From: a virus
IMG/VR virus record: IMGVR_UViG_3300045996_001500
Coordinates: 1 to 49,782 of that record
Length of the DNA: 49,782 nucleotides
Strand: one strand, 5' to 3'
The number at the start of each line of letters is the position of its first letter. Position 1 is the stretch's first letter. Made by a program: the position numbers and the translations under genes. Of this stretch, positions 1-8,586 are shown in pieces. A model generated the notes under the pieces. The model saw nothing but the letters and a program-made list of their open reading frames with translations. It was not told where the DNA came from and did not search any database.

Positions 1-127
1 ACGAACAACGAGGCGCAGACCTAGGCGAAATCTTTCGCGAGGCTTTGGCTAGCGCCATGGTGGACGTGCACACCGCATTACCCGGCCGCGTTGTGTCATA
101 TGATGCAAGCAAAAAAGTCGCGGACAT
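1..127. repeat. Left copy of 127-bp terminal direct repeat
   Basis: These 127 bases are identical to positions 49656-49782. The repeat lies inside one continuous reading frame (the spike gene) rather than at a regulatory or packaging site. An exact length of 127 is a common maximum assembler k-mer, so the simplest reading is the overlap of a circular or circularly permuted genome of 49,655 bp. A true short terminal repeat cannot be excluded from sequence alone. Confidence 0.95.
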
Positions 128-641
128 CGAACTTGTTACACGCCGGCAACTGCCCTCGGTCGAAGGTGACCCGGTAGTCGAAAAGTTGCCGTTGCTCCGA
201 AACGTGCGCATCGGTTGGTTACAGGCGGGGGGCATGTTCCTGCACATGCCGCTGGCTGCTGGCGACCACGTGCTCGTGATTTTCTGTGAGTCCTCGATCG
301 CGCAATGGCGCAGCACCGGCAAAGAAAGTCTCGCCGGCGACCAGACGAGGCACGCGCTGAGCTACGCATGGGCGCTACCGGTAGCGAGCCCCGACGCGCA
401 AGCCGCTGCTCAGACTGTCGTCCCGGGCGTAACTCACTTGGGTGGTGGCACGTTGGTCGTAGGGGACATTACCTCGAAGTTCGTTGCACTGGCTGAAAAG
501 GTGAATGACAACTTCGAGGCTATCAAAGACATGTTTGATAGCTGGCTTCCTGTTGCGAACGACGGCGGAGCGGCGCTCAAGACCGCGAGCGCTGATCTTG
601 TATTCGCCGATGTAGCTTCCACAAATTTGAAAGCAAAATAA
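3..641 (+). CDS. Baseplate spike / puncturing protein, gp138-like (main part; start lies at 49649)
   Basis: This is the body of the central spike under the tail tube, which pierces the host envelope. The N-terminal part (alternating proline/glycine turns, the 'TALPGRVVSYD' start, 'LPLLRNVRIGW', 'MPLAAGDHVLVIF', 'SIAQWRSTG') matches the OB-fold of the Gp138 N-terminal family found in gpV-like spikes. The C-terminal part is a short coiled or beta region. No start is in this part of the window: the frame runs open to the left edge and, across the circular junction, begins at the ATG at 49649, adding 17 codons before the TTG at 45. The upstream neighbour is the hub gene and the downstream gene overlaps by 1 nt (TAATG). 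It contains one TCATATGA palindrome (96-103) in Ser-Tyr-Asp frame. Confidence 0.85.
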   Translation, partial: EQRGADLGEIFREALASAMVDVHTALPGRVVSYDASKKVADIELVTRRQLPSVEGDPVVEKLPLLRNVRIGWLQAGGMFLHMPLAAGDHVLVIFCESSIAQWRSTGKESLAGDQTRHALSYAWALPVASPDAQAAAQTVVPGVTHLGGGTLVVGDITSKFVALAEKVNDNFEAIKDMFDSWLPVANDGGAALKTASADLVFADVASTNLKAK

Positions 642-1669
642 TGACACTTCCTGCACTTTCCAAAACTTGGCGTTTCGCAACCAATATCAACGTTCCGAAT
701 GCAGGGAGCACCACGGACAACGGTCGCGCGATTCTGCTCAAAGTAATCCAGCTACTGCTGGGCACTACTGGGTCTTGGACGGATAGCAATGGGGATGCTG
801 CGGCGGCGCTCGCGGACGTGACTGTAGTTGGCAGTTCGAACGGCCTCACGTCGAACATGTCAGGCACCAATTTAGTCACTCTCGTTGGTGATCTGATCTC
901 TAACTCGCCTGGTTCGTCCCATAGCTGGGTTGTGCTGCACTTGCCCGGACTGGGTGCGCTATTTCACCTCAAGCTAAGCTTTGGCACGAGTTCTTCCAAT
1001 TATGCGACCATGTCCGTTTCGTGTTCTCACTCCGGCTTCGGGGCAGCGAACGGAGGCACGGACGGCTCGCATCTCGTAGACCCTACCGCTCTGAACGAAG
1101 TAACGATCCTGAACAGCCAGCAATGGGGTGGCGGCAACTCGTCCGCGGACACGCGCGTGCATGCGATGCGCTCAACGGACGGGCAATGCACACGCATCCT
1201 GTTGTGCCGAAATAACCGAGTGTGCGGGTACTTTCAATTTGACAAAGCCGGTGACGTCGAAACGGGCTGGACTACGCCTTTCGTGTGTTGGGTAACCGGT
1301 GATAGTGCCGCGGCGCCAAGCTCTAACGTGCTGACTGTATCCAGCGCCATATCCAACGCTAACCAAAAAGGTTTCGGCGCGAGTGCCATGAGCATTTCAG
1401 CGACTACCGAAATGCTAGGCTCCACATGCATCCTTGACGCCCTCACAGCGGTCAATGCGTTCTCGGGCAACTACCCACTATTCGGCCTCGGTTATGCCAG
1501 CGTCACGGGGGGCAACGTAGGCCGGTCAGGTTTCGCGCAAGATCTTTGGGGCGGGCTCTCATCGCTCGCCACGCTCAACGGGTACCCGGACACAGGCGAC
1601 ACCAACCAATTCGTGCAGTTTGGTTGCTACGTGTTTCCGTGGAATAAAACCACGGCGCTAGGAGCATAA
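641..1669 (+). CDS. Hypothetical virion-associated protein, 342 aa
   Basis: I do not recognise this family. The protein is rich in Gly, Ser, Thr and Asn, with short beta-like stretches and no signal peptide or membrane segment, which is usual for phage tail-surface proteins. It contains seven cysteines, several paired in one segment (C-T-R-I-L-L-C-R-N-N-R-V-C). It sits between the spike and an Ig-like protein in the baseplate cluster, with TAATG-type overlaps at both ends (641 and 1669), so it is translated with baseplate genes. A baseplate-decorating or short-fibre role is inferred from position only. Confidence 0.7.
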   Translation: MTLPALSKTWRFATNINVPNAGSTTDNGRAILLKVIQLLLGTTGSWTDSNGDAAAALADVTVVGSSNGLTSNMSGTNLVTLVGDLISNSPGSSHSWVVLHLPGLGALFHLKLSFGTSSSNYATMSVSCSHSGFGAANGGTDGSHLVDPTALNEVTILNSQQWGGGNSSADTRVHAMRSTDGQCTRILLCRNNRVCGYFQFDKAGDVETGWTTPFVCWVTGDSAAAPSSNVLTVSSAISNANQKGFGASAMSISATTEMLGSTCILDALTAVNAFSGNYPLFGLGYASVTGGNVGRSGFAQDLWGGLSSLATLNGYPDTGDTNQFVQFGCYVFPWNKTTALGA

Positions 1670-2079
1670 TGGCCGACCTCCCCGGAAGTGTTGTCCCTTT
1701 GCGTTTTGCCAGCGCAGGCGCAGCGCTGCGTAATAAGGGGGACTTTGCCCAGCAGGAACAAGCGGCCACATCAGACCCCCCTGAGGTTTCGAACTTGGTC
1801 CCAAGCGAAGGCGCTACGATACTCCGCGATCAGGCGCTGCAATTTGACGTAACGGACGACGGGGGTGCATTCAGCGCGCTGCTCGTAGTGGCCGTGTTCG
1901 ACACCGCGCGCCCGATCGAGTTGATTCACGATGGCACTCGATTCTCGTTCCCCTACACAGCATCGTCGCGCACCGCGATCACCAACGGCTTTCGATACTT
2001 GGTACGCCGCACGGGGGGCTGGCCAGCGTCTCCCACTTTCACCGTACACGCGGTAGACACGGGAGGCGCAAATGCCTAG
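1669..2079 (+). CDS. Ig-like/fibronectin-like tail protein, 136 aa
   Basis: After about 40 disordered residues the rest reads as a single beta-sandwich. 'SNLVPSEGATILRDQALQFDV' is a typical opening strand pattern of a bacterial Ig-like domain, followed by alternating hydrophobic strands and a closing 'PTFTVHAVDTGG'. Such domains decorate phage tails and bind host surface sugars weakly. The start overlaps the previous stop (TAATG) and the end overlaps the gp25-like gene by 8 nt. The Ig assignment is by pattern, not by search. Confidence 0.65.
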   Translation: MADLPGSVVPLRFASAGAALRNKGDFAQQEQAATSDPPEVSNLVPSEGATILRDQALQFDVTDDGGAFSALLVVAVFDTARPIELIHDGTRFSFPYTASSRTAITNGFRYLVRRTGGWPASPTFTVHAVDTGGANA

Positions 2080-2524
2080 TTCTTTCGGCTGGAACTTGTC
2101 CAGCAACTCAGCGTCCGCCGCGGTTAGTGCTGCAGCGGTGTCCGCGCAAAGCACGCTATGCGGGATCAAAACCAGCGGCGGCGCACCCGTGTACGAGAAT
2201 CACAATCTCGTACTGATCAGCGGCGCGGAGTATGCTCTGCAAAAGGTCAAGGCGCGGCTGCACTTCTTTCTTGGGACTTGGTTTTTGGATACTCGCGAGG
2301 GCGTTCCCTACTACCGGGATATCCTAATCAAGAATCCGAATCTGAACGTCGCGCGCAGTCTCTTCCGATCCGTTATTCAGAGCGTCCCGGGTGTCCTCGT
2401 GAGAACGATTGACGTAAGCGTGGATACCAACCGGGTGATGTCAGTAGGTTTCAACGCGGTTTATGTACCGACAAACACAGAAATTGGAGCCAAGGTACGC
2501 CCATTTCTGTTAGAGGATTATTGA
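2072..2524 (+). CDS. Baseplate wedge protein, gp25-like, 150 aa
   Basis: The segment from about residue 55 to the end ('KARLHFFLGTWFLDTREGVPYY' region, then 'ILIKNPN', 'LFRSVIQSVPGV', and a terminal beta strand) matches the GPW/gp25-like wedge proteins of myophages, in which a conserved Trp-Phe-Leu-Asp-Thr-x-x-Gly-x-Pro-Tyr motif starts the lysozyme-like fold. It helps initiate sheath polymerisation on the baseplate. The N-terminal 35 residues are Ala/Ser-rich. The gpJ-like wedge gene follows after 4 nt. Confidence 0.8.
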   Translation: MPSSFGWNLSSNSASAAVSAAAVSAQSTLCGIKTSGGAPVYENHNLVLISGAEYALQKVKARLHFFLGTWFLDTREGVPYYRDILIKNPNLNVARSLFRSVIQSVPGVLVRTIDVSVDTNRVMSVGFNAVYVPTNTEIGAKVRPFLLEDY

Positions 2525-2528
2525 TCAT

Positions 2529-3698
2529 ATGACCACGTACGGCATAACACCCGAGGGTTTCAACCGCAAAACGCTAGAAGTGATTCTAGACGAAATGCGC
2601 TCGGACGCGCAGAGCACGATCGACCCCCAAATTGACCTGGATAGCGACGGACTCCTCGGTCAAATGTATGGAGTAGTAGCGCGACAACTTGCGGAGCTGT
2701 GGGAAGGACTGGAAACGGCCTACCACGCATTCGACCGAGACGCGACGGAAGGCTTTCTTCTGACCGCGCTGTGCAAGCTGACAGGCACCGAGCGCCGTGA
2801 TGCGGACTACACGGTCGTAAAATTGGAGTGTGATCTGGACGCCGGAACGACGCTCGTCACGGACGTGTCGTTTGCCGCCACCGACCTCGACCCGACCAAG
2901 TTGTGGACGCCCCGCGAAAACTACACAGCTCTGGTGGACGGCGCGCAGGACGTTTGGTTCCGCGCAGAGGTCAAAGGTCCGATCGAAGCCCTCGCCGGAA
3001 GTATCACCACAATTAGCTCCGGGGATACCGGCTGGAACTCAGTATCGCAGGCCGCCGATGGCCTCATTGGTAGAGTCTCGGACAACGATCCGACGTTGCG
3101 AGAGCGCTCTGAGGAGCAACTCTTTGCCTCCGGGTCCAGCACCGCGCAGGCGATCAAGAGCGACGTGCTCGAACTCGAGGGCATGGGGTCCGTAGATGTT
3201 TTTGAAAACGTGTTGGACATCGTTGATAGCAATGGGCTCCCCCCGCACAGCTTCGAGGTGCTGATCTATGAGGATGACCCGATCGACGATGATTTAATCG
3301 CTCAAACGATTTGGGCTGCTGGTGCGGCCGGCGTTCGCACGGTAGGCAGTGAATCGGGCACAGCGACCGACGGCGACGGAAACGACATGACGATCAACTT
3401 TACGCGCATTAGCAGCGTAGAAATGTCAGTAGAAGTCACGATCTCCACAACCGTCGGGTACATCGGCGATACTGCGTTAAAGGCTGCCATTGCGAAGGAA
3501 TGCAATGAAGAGTTCGAAGCTGGTGACGCTGCTCAAATCTTCTTTGTGGGCGGAGTTGCGTACCAAGGTGGTGTCAAAAAAGTTTCTCTCGTCCGCTTGT
3601 CACGCCTGGGCAGCTCACTAGGAACGTCTGACGTTGCAATGACCCCGCGAGAGCGCGCGCACTTCGACACAGCAAACATCACAGTCATAACGGTGTAA
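2529..3698 (+). CDS. Baseplate wedge protein, gpJ-like, 389 aa
   Basis: Baseplate J proteins form the wedge ring around the hub and carry the trigger for contraction. The N-terminal region (about residues 10-80) has the characteristic pattern of a helical segment with 'DLDSDGLLGQMYGVVARQLA' followed by a 'DRDATEGFLLTALCKLTGTER' motif. The middle holds the beta-rich 'G-x-x-G-R-V-S-D-N-D-P-T-L-R-E-R' segment typical of the family. Length is normal (350-400). The ATG at 2529 lies inside a TCATATGA palindrome (2525-2532). The DUF2612-like gene follows after 2 nt. Confidence 0.88.
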   Translation: MTTYGITPEGFNRKTLEVILDEMRSDAQSTIDPQIDLDSDGLLGQMYGVVARQLAELWEGLETAYHAFDRDATEGFLLTALCKLTGTERRDADYTVVKLECDLDAGTTLVTDVSFAATDLDPTKLWTPRENYTALVDGAQDVWFRAEVKGPIEALAGSITTISSGDTGWNSVSQAADGLIGRVSDNDPTLRERSEEQLFASGSSTAQAIKSDVLELEGMGSVDVFENVLDIVDSNGLPPHSFEVLIYEDDPIDDDLIAQTIWAAGAAGVRTVGSESGTATDGDGNDMTINFTRISSVEMSVEVTISTTVGYIGDTALKAAIAKECNEEFEAGDAAQIFFVGGVAYQGGVKKVSLVRLSRLGSSLGTSDVAMTPRERAHFDTANITVITV

Positions 3699-3700
3699 TC

Positions 3701-4315
3701 TTGGAAGCAACCCAAATAACGGACCACGCAGCTAGGGCACTCTCGCGGCTGATCGATCAGTATCGCGACGTGCCCGAGACGGAGAACCTGCTGACTCCGA
3801 TCCTGAACCAAATACAGGCTTTCGAAGACGCAATGTGGGCGATGCTTCTTGCGCGCATCATTGACAACGCGGAAGGTGTGCACCTTGAAACCTTAGGTAA
3901 GATCGTCGGGCAGCGCCGCACCGGCAACACCGACGACGAATACCGCACCTACATTAAGGCAAAAATTATCGTGAACAGGTCACGCGGCAAACGCCCGGAC
4001 CTCGTTGCGTTCTCTCGGCTGCTCGCGCCAAAACCGTCAGAGGCTTCGCTATATCGGCGAGTACTCCGGGAGTTCTACCCCTGCTCGGTCACGCTCGAGG
4101 CAAACTACCCGATATCAAATGCGGCTGTCGTCCAACAAATGGGACAGCAAGCATGTGCCGCGGGGGTTCGTTTCTCGATCGAGTTTCAATCGAACTCGAT
4201 TACCAATGACCACGGAAATTTTATTTTCGGCGCGACCGAATACGACTCGACCACTCAAGGTTTTGGCAGCACGGGCGGGGACACGGGCGGTCGCCTAGGT
4301 ACAGTGATAGGATGA
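3701..4315 (+). CDS. Baseplate protein, DUF2612/gpI-like, 204 aa
   Basis: The protein starts with a TTG 2 nt after the gpJ stop. Residues about 20-95 are helical, with 'HLETLGKIVGQRRTGNTDDEY' followed by 'YIKAKIIVNRSRGKRPDL', the arrangement seen in DUF2612-type baseplate proteins next to gpJ. The C-terminal 50 residues are Gly/Ser/Thr-rich and may form a connector to the fibre encoded next. The role as wedge-fibre adaptor is known for gpI-like proteins and inferred here from order. Confidence 0.72.
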   Translation: MEATQITDHAARALSRLIDQYRDVPETENLLTPILNQIQAFEDAMWAMLLARIIDNAEGVHLETLGKIVGQRRTGNTDDEYRTYIKAKIIVNRSRGKRPDLVAFSRLLAPKPSEASLYRRVLREFYPCSVTLEANYPISNAAVVQQMGQQACAAGVRFSIEFQSNSITNDHGNFIFGATEYDSTTQGFGSTGGDTGGRLGTVIG

Positions 4316-4322
4316 TGATCAT

Positions 4323-5549
4323 ATGACAACTCGACCAGTAAACGACGTAATCGAATGGGCAAGCGATGAGAATTATGCGACCGGGACTTATACGGGCACA
4401 CCCACCCAAGTGGTGCCGTCCACTGGCCGTTTTGAACAGGGCTTTTTAGCGGATACTGTAGTGCCTGCGCAGCACGTAAACTACGTGCTAGGCAACCATT
4501 CAAAATGGATCGGTTATCTGCAAAACGTCCAACACCTCAATTGGGAAAATCACAAACGCCTGAAAGAGGCTAGCGGCGCCGAGCTGGCCGGAGATAGTGT
4601 CGCCTCGATCTGCGAGACAACATTCAGCACCTTTGTTGTCGTCAAACTTGCCACGGGCTTCGTGCGGATACTGCGCACACGGCGCGGGCAAGAATGGGAT
4701 GACAACATGGGCACCACCGGCTTTGGCTCGAACACGGATCGAATCAAGTTTGTCAGCTCAGGGTCGATCATGATCGGCATTGGGTCCGGAGCGAGTCTGG
4801 GCAACAACACGACGCGCACGATCGACGACGGCCGTACATTTGCCAATGTGGCCTGTCACGCGGGTGCGGGCGGGTACGATGACATTTGTTACGACGGGCT
4901 GAACTTCTACGCCACGCCGTTTAACGCGCTCTCGAACAAGGTGGGCAAATCCTCTACCGGAGGCTCATGGGCCGCTGTTACCGGCTCCGTGCCCGCAGGC
5001 TCGCATGTCTGGACCGGACTTGGCCTGTGCAAGATTCGCTGTGGTGCTACGGGTAACCTGGTGGTTTGGCGATATGGCGGGGACTCGGGCGCCGTGAACT
5101 TAAACCACGTGCTCTACTCGACCGACGGCGGCGCCACTTGGACAGAGAGCAGTGCTATTGCAGGCTGCACAGAGCAGTACGACCTACAATACAGCTCCGC
5201 GCATGAGAAGTTTTTCCTGCTCTGCGATGCTGGGCTGTTTTCCTCTCCTACGGGCTCGGTGTGGACGCTGATTAACTCGACCGTGACCAGGTCGGTGTAT
5301 TCGTCAATGGCCATTCAAGGAGGGCTGATCCTGATCAGCAACATGAGCAACACTGCGTCCGACGTGCTCAATTTCCTGAACTGGTCAACCGACGGTGGTG
5401 TATCGTTCAGCGCTGATTACTTCGACACCGTGTTCGGTGACCAGCGCGTCAAAACGCTGGTCGTTTCCGGCAATGGCAAATTCTGGCTCTACTACGAGGG
5501 CGACGACGCTGGCACCTCGAAGTGGCTCTACTCGTCCGCCAAGCTCTAA
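4323..5549 (+). CDS. Probable tail fibre with sialidase-type Asp-box repeats, 408 aa
   Basis: This is the last gene of the tail operon and is probably the receptor-binding fibre or spike. About 100 N-terminal residues may attach to the baseplate. The rest shows beta-propeller-like repeats with Asp-box motifs S-T-D-G-G-A-T-W and, later, S-T-D-G-G-V-S-F, typical of BNR/sialidase-like propellers. Glycan recognition is therefore plausible, but no catalytic residues can be assigned by eye. The ATG lies in a TCATATGA palindrome (4319-4326). A bidirectional terminator follows within 10 nt. Confidence 0.7.
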   Translation: MTTRPVNDVIEWASDENYATGTYTGTPTQVVPSTGRFEQGFLADTVVPAQHVNYVLGNHSKWIGYLQNVQHLNWENHKRLKEASGAELAGDSVASICETTFSTFVVVKLATGFVRILRTRRGQEWDDNMGTTGFGSNTDRIKFVSSGSIMIGIGSGASLGNNTTRTIDDGRTFANVACHAGAGGYDDICYDGLNFYATPFNALSNKVGKSSTGGSWAAVTGSVPAGSHVWTGLGLCKIRCGATGNLVVWRYGGDSGAVNLNHVLYSTDGGATWTESSAIAGCTEQYDLQYSSAHEKFFLLCDAGLFSSPTGSVWTLINSTVTRSVYSSMAIQGGLILISNMSNTASDVLNFLNWSTDGGVSFSADYFDTVFGDQRVKTLVVSGNGKFWLYYEGDDAGTSKWLYSSAKL

Positions 5550-5556
5550 ATGAAAC

Positions 5557-5599
5557 AAGCCCCGGGGGTGTGGTTTTTATCCAACACCAGCCGGGGCTT
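5557..5599. terminator. Bidirectional hairpin terminator between convergent operons
   Basis: Perfect 9-bp arms AAGCCCCGG (5557-5565) and CCGGGGCTT (5591-5599), with further inner pairing of GGTGTGG against CCAACACC. It ends the structural operon (last stop 5549) and the minus-strand replication operon (last stop 5705). The T-tract is weak on both strands. The bases from 5600 to 5704 hold no gene that I can support. Confidence 0.75.
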
Positions 5600-5704
5600 T
5601 CACACTTCGCGATTTCAGGGGGATTTCTGCAACGGGAGTTTGGCTTCACTTCATTGGGGCGTTCTCCGGTGTTTTTCGGTACGACGAAAAGAGCATAACC
5701 ACTC

Positions 5705-6118
5705 TTAGAGTTGATCGCAAGCTTGCAGCACGCCATTCACGTCACTGCAAATTGTCTTGGGAACTTGCACCGAGGGGGTGGGTGGATTGCACGAGCACAC
5801 ACCCTGATACACTTCAAACGTGGCATCATCTCCGAGCAGCAATAGCAAGGTGCCGTCATATGGCATCGCGTAGGCCTGGCACTCGAAATTAGGGCGCCCC
5901 TCGTAGCATGTCGACTCTTGGCCAGTCACTGCCTTGTGCGCTGTGGTGTGTCCAAGGACGCTGCCGCGAATTACCGCGCAACCGCCCTGCCGAAGCCCGA
6001 GGGTGTGCGAGGTGCCGCACATCCGATCTTGCACCTTGGCCGGGGGGTCCTCTCCCTCGACTCCGACCGCGCAACCAACAAGAGCCAACATGCTTACGAG
6101 TAACGCCACAGATTTCAT
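5705..6118 (-). CDS. Small Cys-rich lipoprotein, 137 aa
   Basis: The N-terminus (M-K-S, hydrophobic core, then L-V-G-C at residues 13-16) is a textbook signal peptidase II lipobox, so the protein should be lipid-anchored outside the cytoplasm. The mature part is about 120 residues with seven further cysteines, suggesting disulfides and a compact envelope domain. It is the last gene of the replication operon and its start overlaps the previous stop by 4 nt. Phage lipoproteins of this size often act in superinfection exclusion or lysogenic conversion; that role is inference. Confidence 0.75.
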   Translation of the reverse strand: MKSVALLVSMLALVGCAVGVEGEDPPAKVQDRMCGTSHTLGLRQGGCAVIRGSVLGHTTAHKAVTGQESTCYEGRPNFECQAYAMPYDGTLLLLLGDDATFEVYQGVCSCNPPTPSVQVPKTICSDVNGVLQACDQL

Positions 6119-6750
6119 TTTCGCTTTCGCCTCCCAGCAACCACGCCTGTCTCCTGGTATACGCGCACGCCCGGGATAGTCAACCCCTCACGAACCGCGG
6201 CGTCGATTAAGGTGTCAGAAGGTACGCAATACTGGTATGGTATGAGGTTTCTGTCTGTGATCTCCCATTTGGTGACTGTACGGGTGTTCACGCCCTTCAG
6301 TTCGATCGGAGGCGGAGCTGCCTGCAACGCTACTTGAGCAGCCACATAGTTTTGCTCTTGGAAAGCCTGCGCAGCTGCTTCTTGTGCAGCCACCGACGCG
6401 GCCTCTTGCGCTTTGAGCCCTTCGTTGATCTTGGTTTTGATCGTCTCTAGCAATTCCTCGAGAGCGGTGCGCAACGGAACGAACCAACCATCAACTTGAG
6501 CTTTGCGGCGTAGTAGCGGGCGCGTCACGGACTTGCGGCGGTCTTCTATGTCCTCTACTCGCTGTTTTACGTCGTTCAGGCCTTGCGCCAGATTGTCGAT
6601 ACCCACCTGTGAGGGGGTGGGCATCGTCGCAATGAGTGACTGCAATGCGCGAGTCTGCTTCACATCCGCAAGAATGTTTTGCTTCACTTCCTCGCTAATC
6701 GACGTGTCGATCTTTTCGTCGTCCAAAATCTCTGCTGTTGCTTCGCTCAT
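6115..6750 (-). CDS. Coiled-coil phage protein, 211 aa
   Basis: Function not recognised with confidence. Residues about 45-140 form a long charged/Ala-rich coiled coil. The C-terminal 60 residues end in a pattern of W-E-I-T-D-R-N-L-I-P, a D-x-L-I-D-A-A-V-R-E-G segment and I-P-G-V-R-V, then a basic tail. This C-terminal pattern is common in phage proteins encoded beside recombination genes (DUF1351-like). A role in recombination or replication is inferred from that and from its operon. Start and stop both sit in ATGA overlaps with neighbours. Confidence 0.7.
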   Translation of the reverse strand: MSEATAEILDDEKIDTSISEEVKQNILADVKQTRALQSLIATMPTPSQVGIDNLAQGLNDVKQRVEDIEDRRKSVTRPLLRRKAQVDGWFVPLRTALEELLETIKTKINEGLKAQEAASVAAQEAAAQAFQEQNYVAAQVALQAAPPPIELKGVNTRTVTKWEITDRNLIPYQYCVPSDTLIDAAVREGLTIPGVRVYQETGVVAGRRKRK

Positions 6751-7076
6751 TTTCCAGCCGCCTTTCGGTCAATGCGTTCGATCCAGGCCATTACGCACGT
6801 TGCAAGCTGCACGAGCTCAACTCGCCGATCTGCGTCGTTCTTGGCTTGAATTGCTTCCGACAATTCTTCTACGCAGATATGTGCGCTAGTCAATTCACCC
6901 CTTTGGGTGGCGTCGTCACAATTGGCTTTCGCCCACCGCTCATCGGGCATCCCGAAGCGCGCGGGGTAGCCGTACTCTCCAGAATAGCTGACCGATGGGA
7001 GATCATTTTGGGGCCCGAACTTCTTTAGTTGCCGCTGTCGCTCAGCTTGAATTTGTAACAGTACGTTGTATGTCAT
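6747..7076 (-). CDS. MazG-like nucleotide pyrophosphohydrolase-type protein, 109 aa
   Basis: MazG-like enzymes cleave NTPs or dNTPs to monophosphates and pyrophosphate. Visible marks are the opening I-Q-A-E-R-Q-R-Q-L-K-K-F-G, a W-A-K-A-N helix, the acidic pair in V-E-E-L-S-E-A and the second metal helix R-R-V-E-L-V-Q-L-A. A longer frame extends upstream, but the ATG at 7076 has a GGAGG Shine-Dalgarno 8 nt before it and gives the family length. It may act with the dNTP pyrophosphohydrolase-like gene at 13948 and the nucleotidase at 15766 to adjust the dNTP pool (inference). Confidence 0.72.
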   Translation of the reverse strand: MTYNVLLQIQAERQRQLKKFGPQNDLPSVSYSGEYGYPARFGMPDERWAKANCDDATQRGELTSAHICVEELSEAIQAKNDADRRVELVQLATCVMAWIERIDRKAAGK

Positions 7077-7108
7077 AGGAGCCTCCAGTAGGATCGGGGA
7101 AATGTGCT

Positions 7109-7573
7109 TCATATGTTCTTTCCGCGGCCCATGCGACCGCAATAAAATAGGGCCATGCCCGCGGCGTCCCATGCGTTTGGCGACAGCCCTTCGAGCATTT
7201 TGAGCTCCCGTTCGGTCAACGCCTTCGCAATGCGTTGGTGATGTATCGCTTTGGGTACTGATGCTTTCCAGTATGAAGGCGACCACGGCGTGATGACGGC
7301 TTGAGGACTTGACATCAGCACCTTGCCGACAACCACGCCGCCTCGAAACGCAGTGGTGATCAGATCGTTTTGTTTCTTTGACGAACTTGAGTTGCGCTCT
7401 TCCCGCATGTCGGGGAGCTCAACTACGATTTCTTCGATATTTCTTACCGGGAGGCTAAGACTAGGAAAGTTCTTCCAAAGAAGATCAGAGGCCAGCGCGA
7501 TCTCTGTAGAGCCCCAAATAAGCGCTAGTCCAGCGTGAGTGCCCGAGTCGACAAATAGAACGTGCTTATTCAT
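7109..7573 (-). CDS. RuvC-like Holliday junction resolvase / RNase H-fold nuclease, 154 aa
   Basis: RuvC-like phage nucleases cut four-way junctions and branched DNA before packaging. The first beta strand ends in F-V-D-S-G-T-H-A-G-L-A, with Asp9 as the first metal ligand. A second acidic residue follows in V-V-E-L-P-D (about 58), and the C-terminal helix N-A-W-D-A-A-G-M-A supplies the last Asp. The spacing fits the RuvC fold. The start at 7573 overlaps the polymerase stop (ATGA); an upstream in-frame Met would run into the polymerase gene and is less likely. Confidence 0.75.
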   Translation of the reverse strand: MNKHVLFVDSGTHAGLALIWGSTEIALASDLLWKNFPSLSLPVRNIEEIVVELPDMREERNSSSSKKQNDLITTAFRGGVVVGKVLMSSPQAVITPWSPSYWKASVPKAIHHQRIAKALTERELKMLEGLSPNAWDAAGMALFYCGRMGRGKNI

Positions 7574-8586
7574 GCTGCTGTTGCTTCTTTCATTTTCTTG
7601 ACGTCCGCTGAGGTAGGCCACGCAATCAAACGCCCCTTACCACCGGGGGCGCCTAGGTCTGTTTTGTCCCACCGAGGCTTGGCCGCTTTCGACCAGTATG
7701 ACATAACCTGTGGTTTAGCGGTAGGCGGAACGTCGCGCAGGTATGGCAACCCGCCCTCACGCATGATGCGCGCGAGCTCGTGCGCGACCTCGTGACCGTA
7801 AGCAGTGCGGCACTCGCCGATCAATTCATCATGCACGTAGTTGACCCCGCGAGCGCCGTACATGGGGGAGATGCCCGGACCATTGATGTGTCGGCACCAT
7901 TCGCAGCCCGCGATCGATCCGTCGCACGCACGGCAAGGGGTTGGAATGTAGCAGGCTTCGACTAGCAGAAACGTTGCGTTGCCCGCGGCACTCGCGCCGA
8001 GCCCTTGAAAGCGCGTGTTGTTGGCTTGCGTGTATGAGCACCCGCCTCGCACGATGCCGCTGAACTCGAGGCGCACCGTTTTGCTAGTGCGAGCTACCGC
8101 TGAATTGATCTCGAAGTAGCGTCGGAACTCCGGCCACGTGTTGAGCCAAATCTGTTTGAGTTCTTTCGCGCGCGCGACCGTAATATTCACGTTGTACTGA
8201 CGACGCGCGCCGAGCACGAATTTCTCCGCGCCCATTCCGCCACCCAAGCCGAAGTTGCAGATCTTGCCAGTCTGTCGACCGTCATCGATGCGAGCAAGCG
8301 CCTCTGCCCAGTACTCAGCGGAGCCCACCATGGCGAGTTGCTTTGCCATGTACGCAATCTCTGATGAGCGCTCATCGATGGGCTTCTGAGCCTCGTCCAC
8401 AATGCTGACCAGGTCGTCATATGGCGCATTGAGCACCTGACCGGCTACCATCATGTGCGGGTCCTTGCCTCCGTTGAGCGCTTCCCCCAACCGAGAAAAG
8501 CCCACCACGTTGATACACACTTGCGCCATGGTGCGGAGCTCAAGGCCGTCAAAGTCTGCGCTGAAAAAAACTAGGGGCGCGTTCAT
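7570..8586 (-). CDS. polA: DNA polymerase family A, C-terminal part (palm and fingers), 338 aa
   Basis: This is the catalytic half of a Pol I-type replicative polymerase. Motif A is S-A-D-F-D-G-L-E-L-R (about residue 10, metal Asp), motif B is R-Q-T-G-K-I-C-N-F-G-L-G-G-G-M-G (R, K and F conserved), and motif C is V-N-Y-V-H-D-E-L. The O-helix position matching Tyr766 of E. coli Pol I is Gly, as in some phage clades. A C-R-A-C ... C-E-W-C four-cysteine cluster lies between motifs B and C. The ATG overlaps the stop of the exonuclease half (ATGA), so the polymerase is split just before motif A into two ORFs in adjacent frames. Confidence 0.85.
   Translation of the reverse strand: MNAPLVFFSADFDGLELRTMAQVCINVVGFSRLGEALNGGKDPHMMVAGQVLNAPYDDLVSIVDEAQKPIDERSSEIAYMAKQLAMVGSAEYWAEALARIDDGRQTGKICNFGLGGGMGAEKFVLGARRQYNVNITVARAKELKQIWLNTWPEFRRYFEINSAVARTSKTVRLEFSGIVRGGCSYTQANNTRFQGLGASAAGNATFLLVEACYIPTPCRACDGSIAGCEWCRHINGPGISPMYGARGVNYVHDELIGECRTAYGHEVAHELARIMREGGLPYLRDVPPTAKPQVMSYWSKAAKPRWDKTDLGAPGGKGRLIAWPTSADVKKMKEATAA

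Noticed and set aside
1-127. Terminal repeat as a biological direct terminal repeat or attachment site
   Set aside because: It lies within a continuous gene, its length equals a standard k-mer, and no integrase is recognised.
5854-5861. TCATATGG and similar near-matches (5855, 8416, 23976, 29024, 37732) as further members of the palindrome family
   Set aside because: One-base variants are expected several times by chance; only exact TCATATGA copies were counted.
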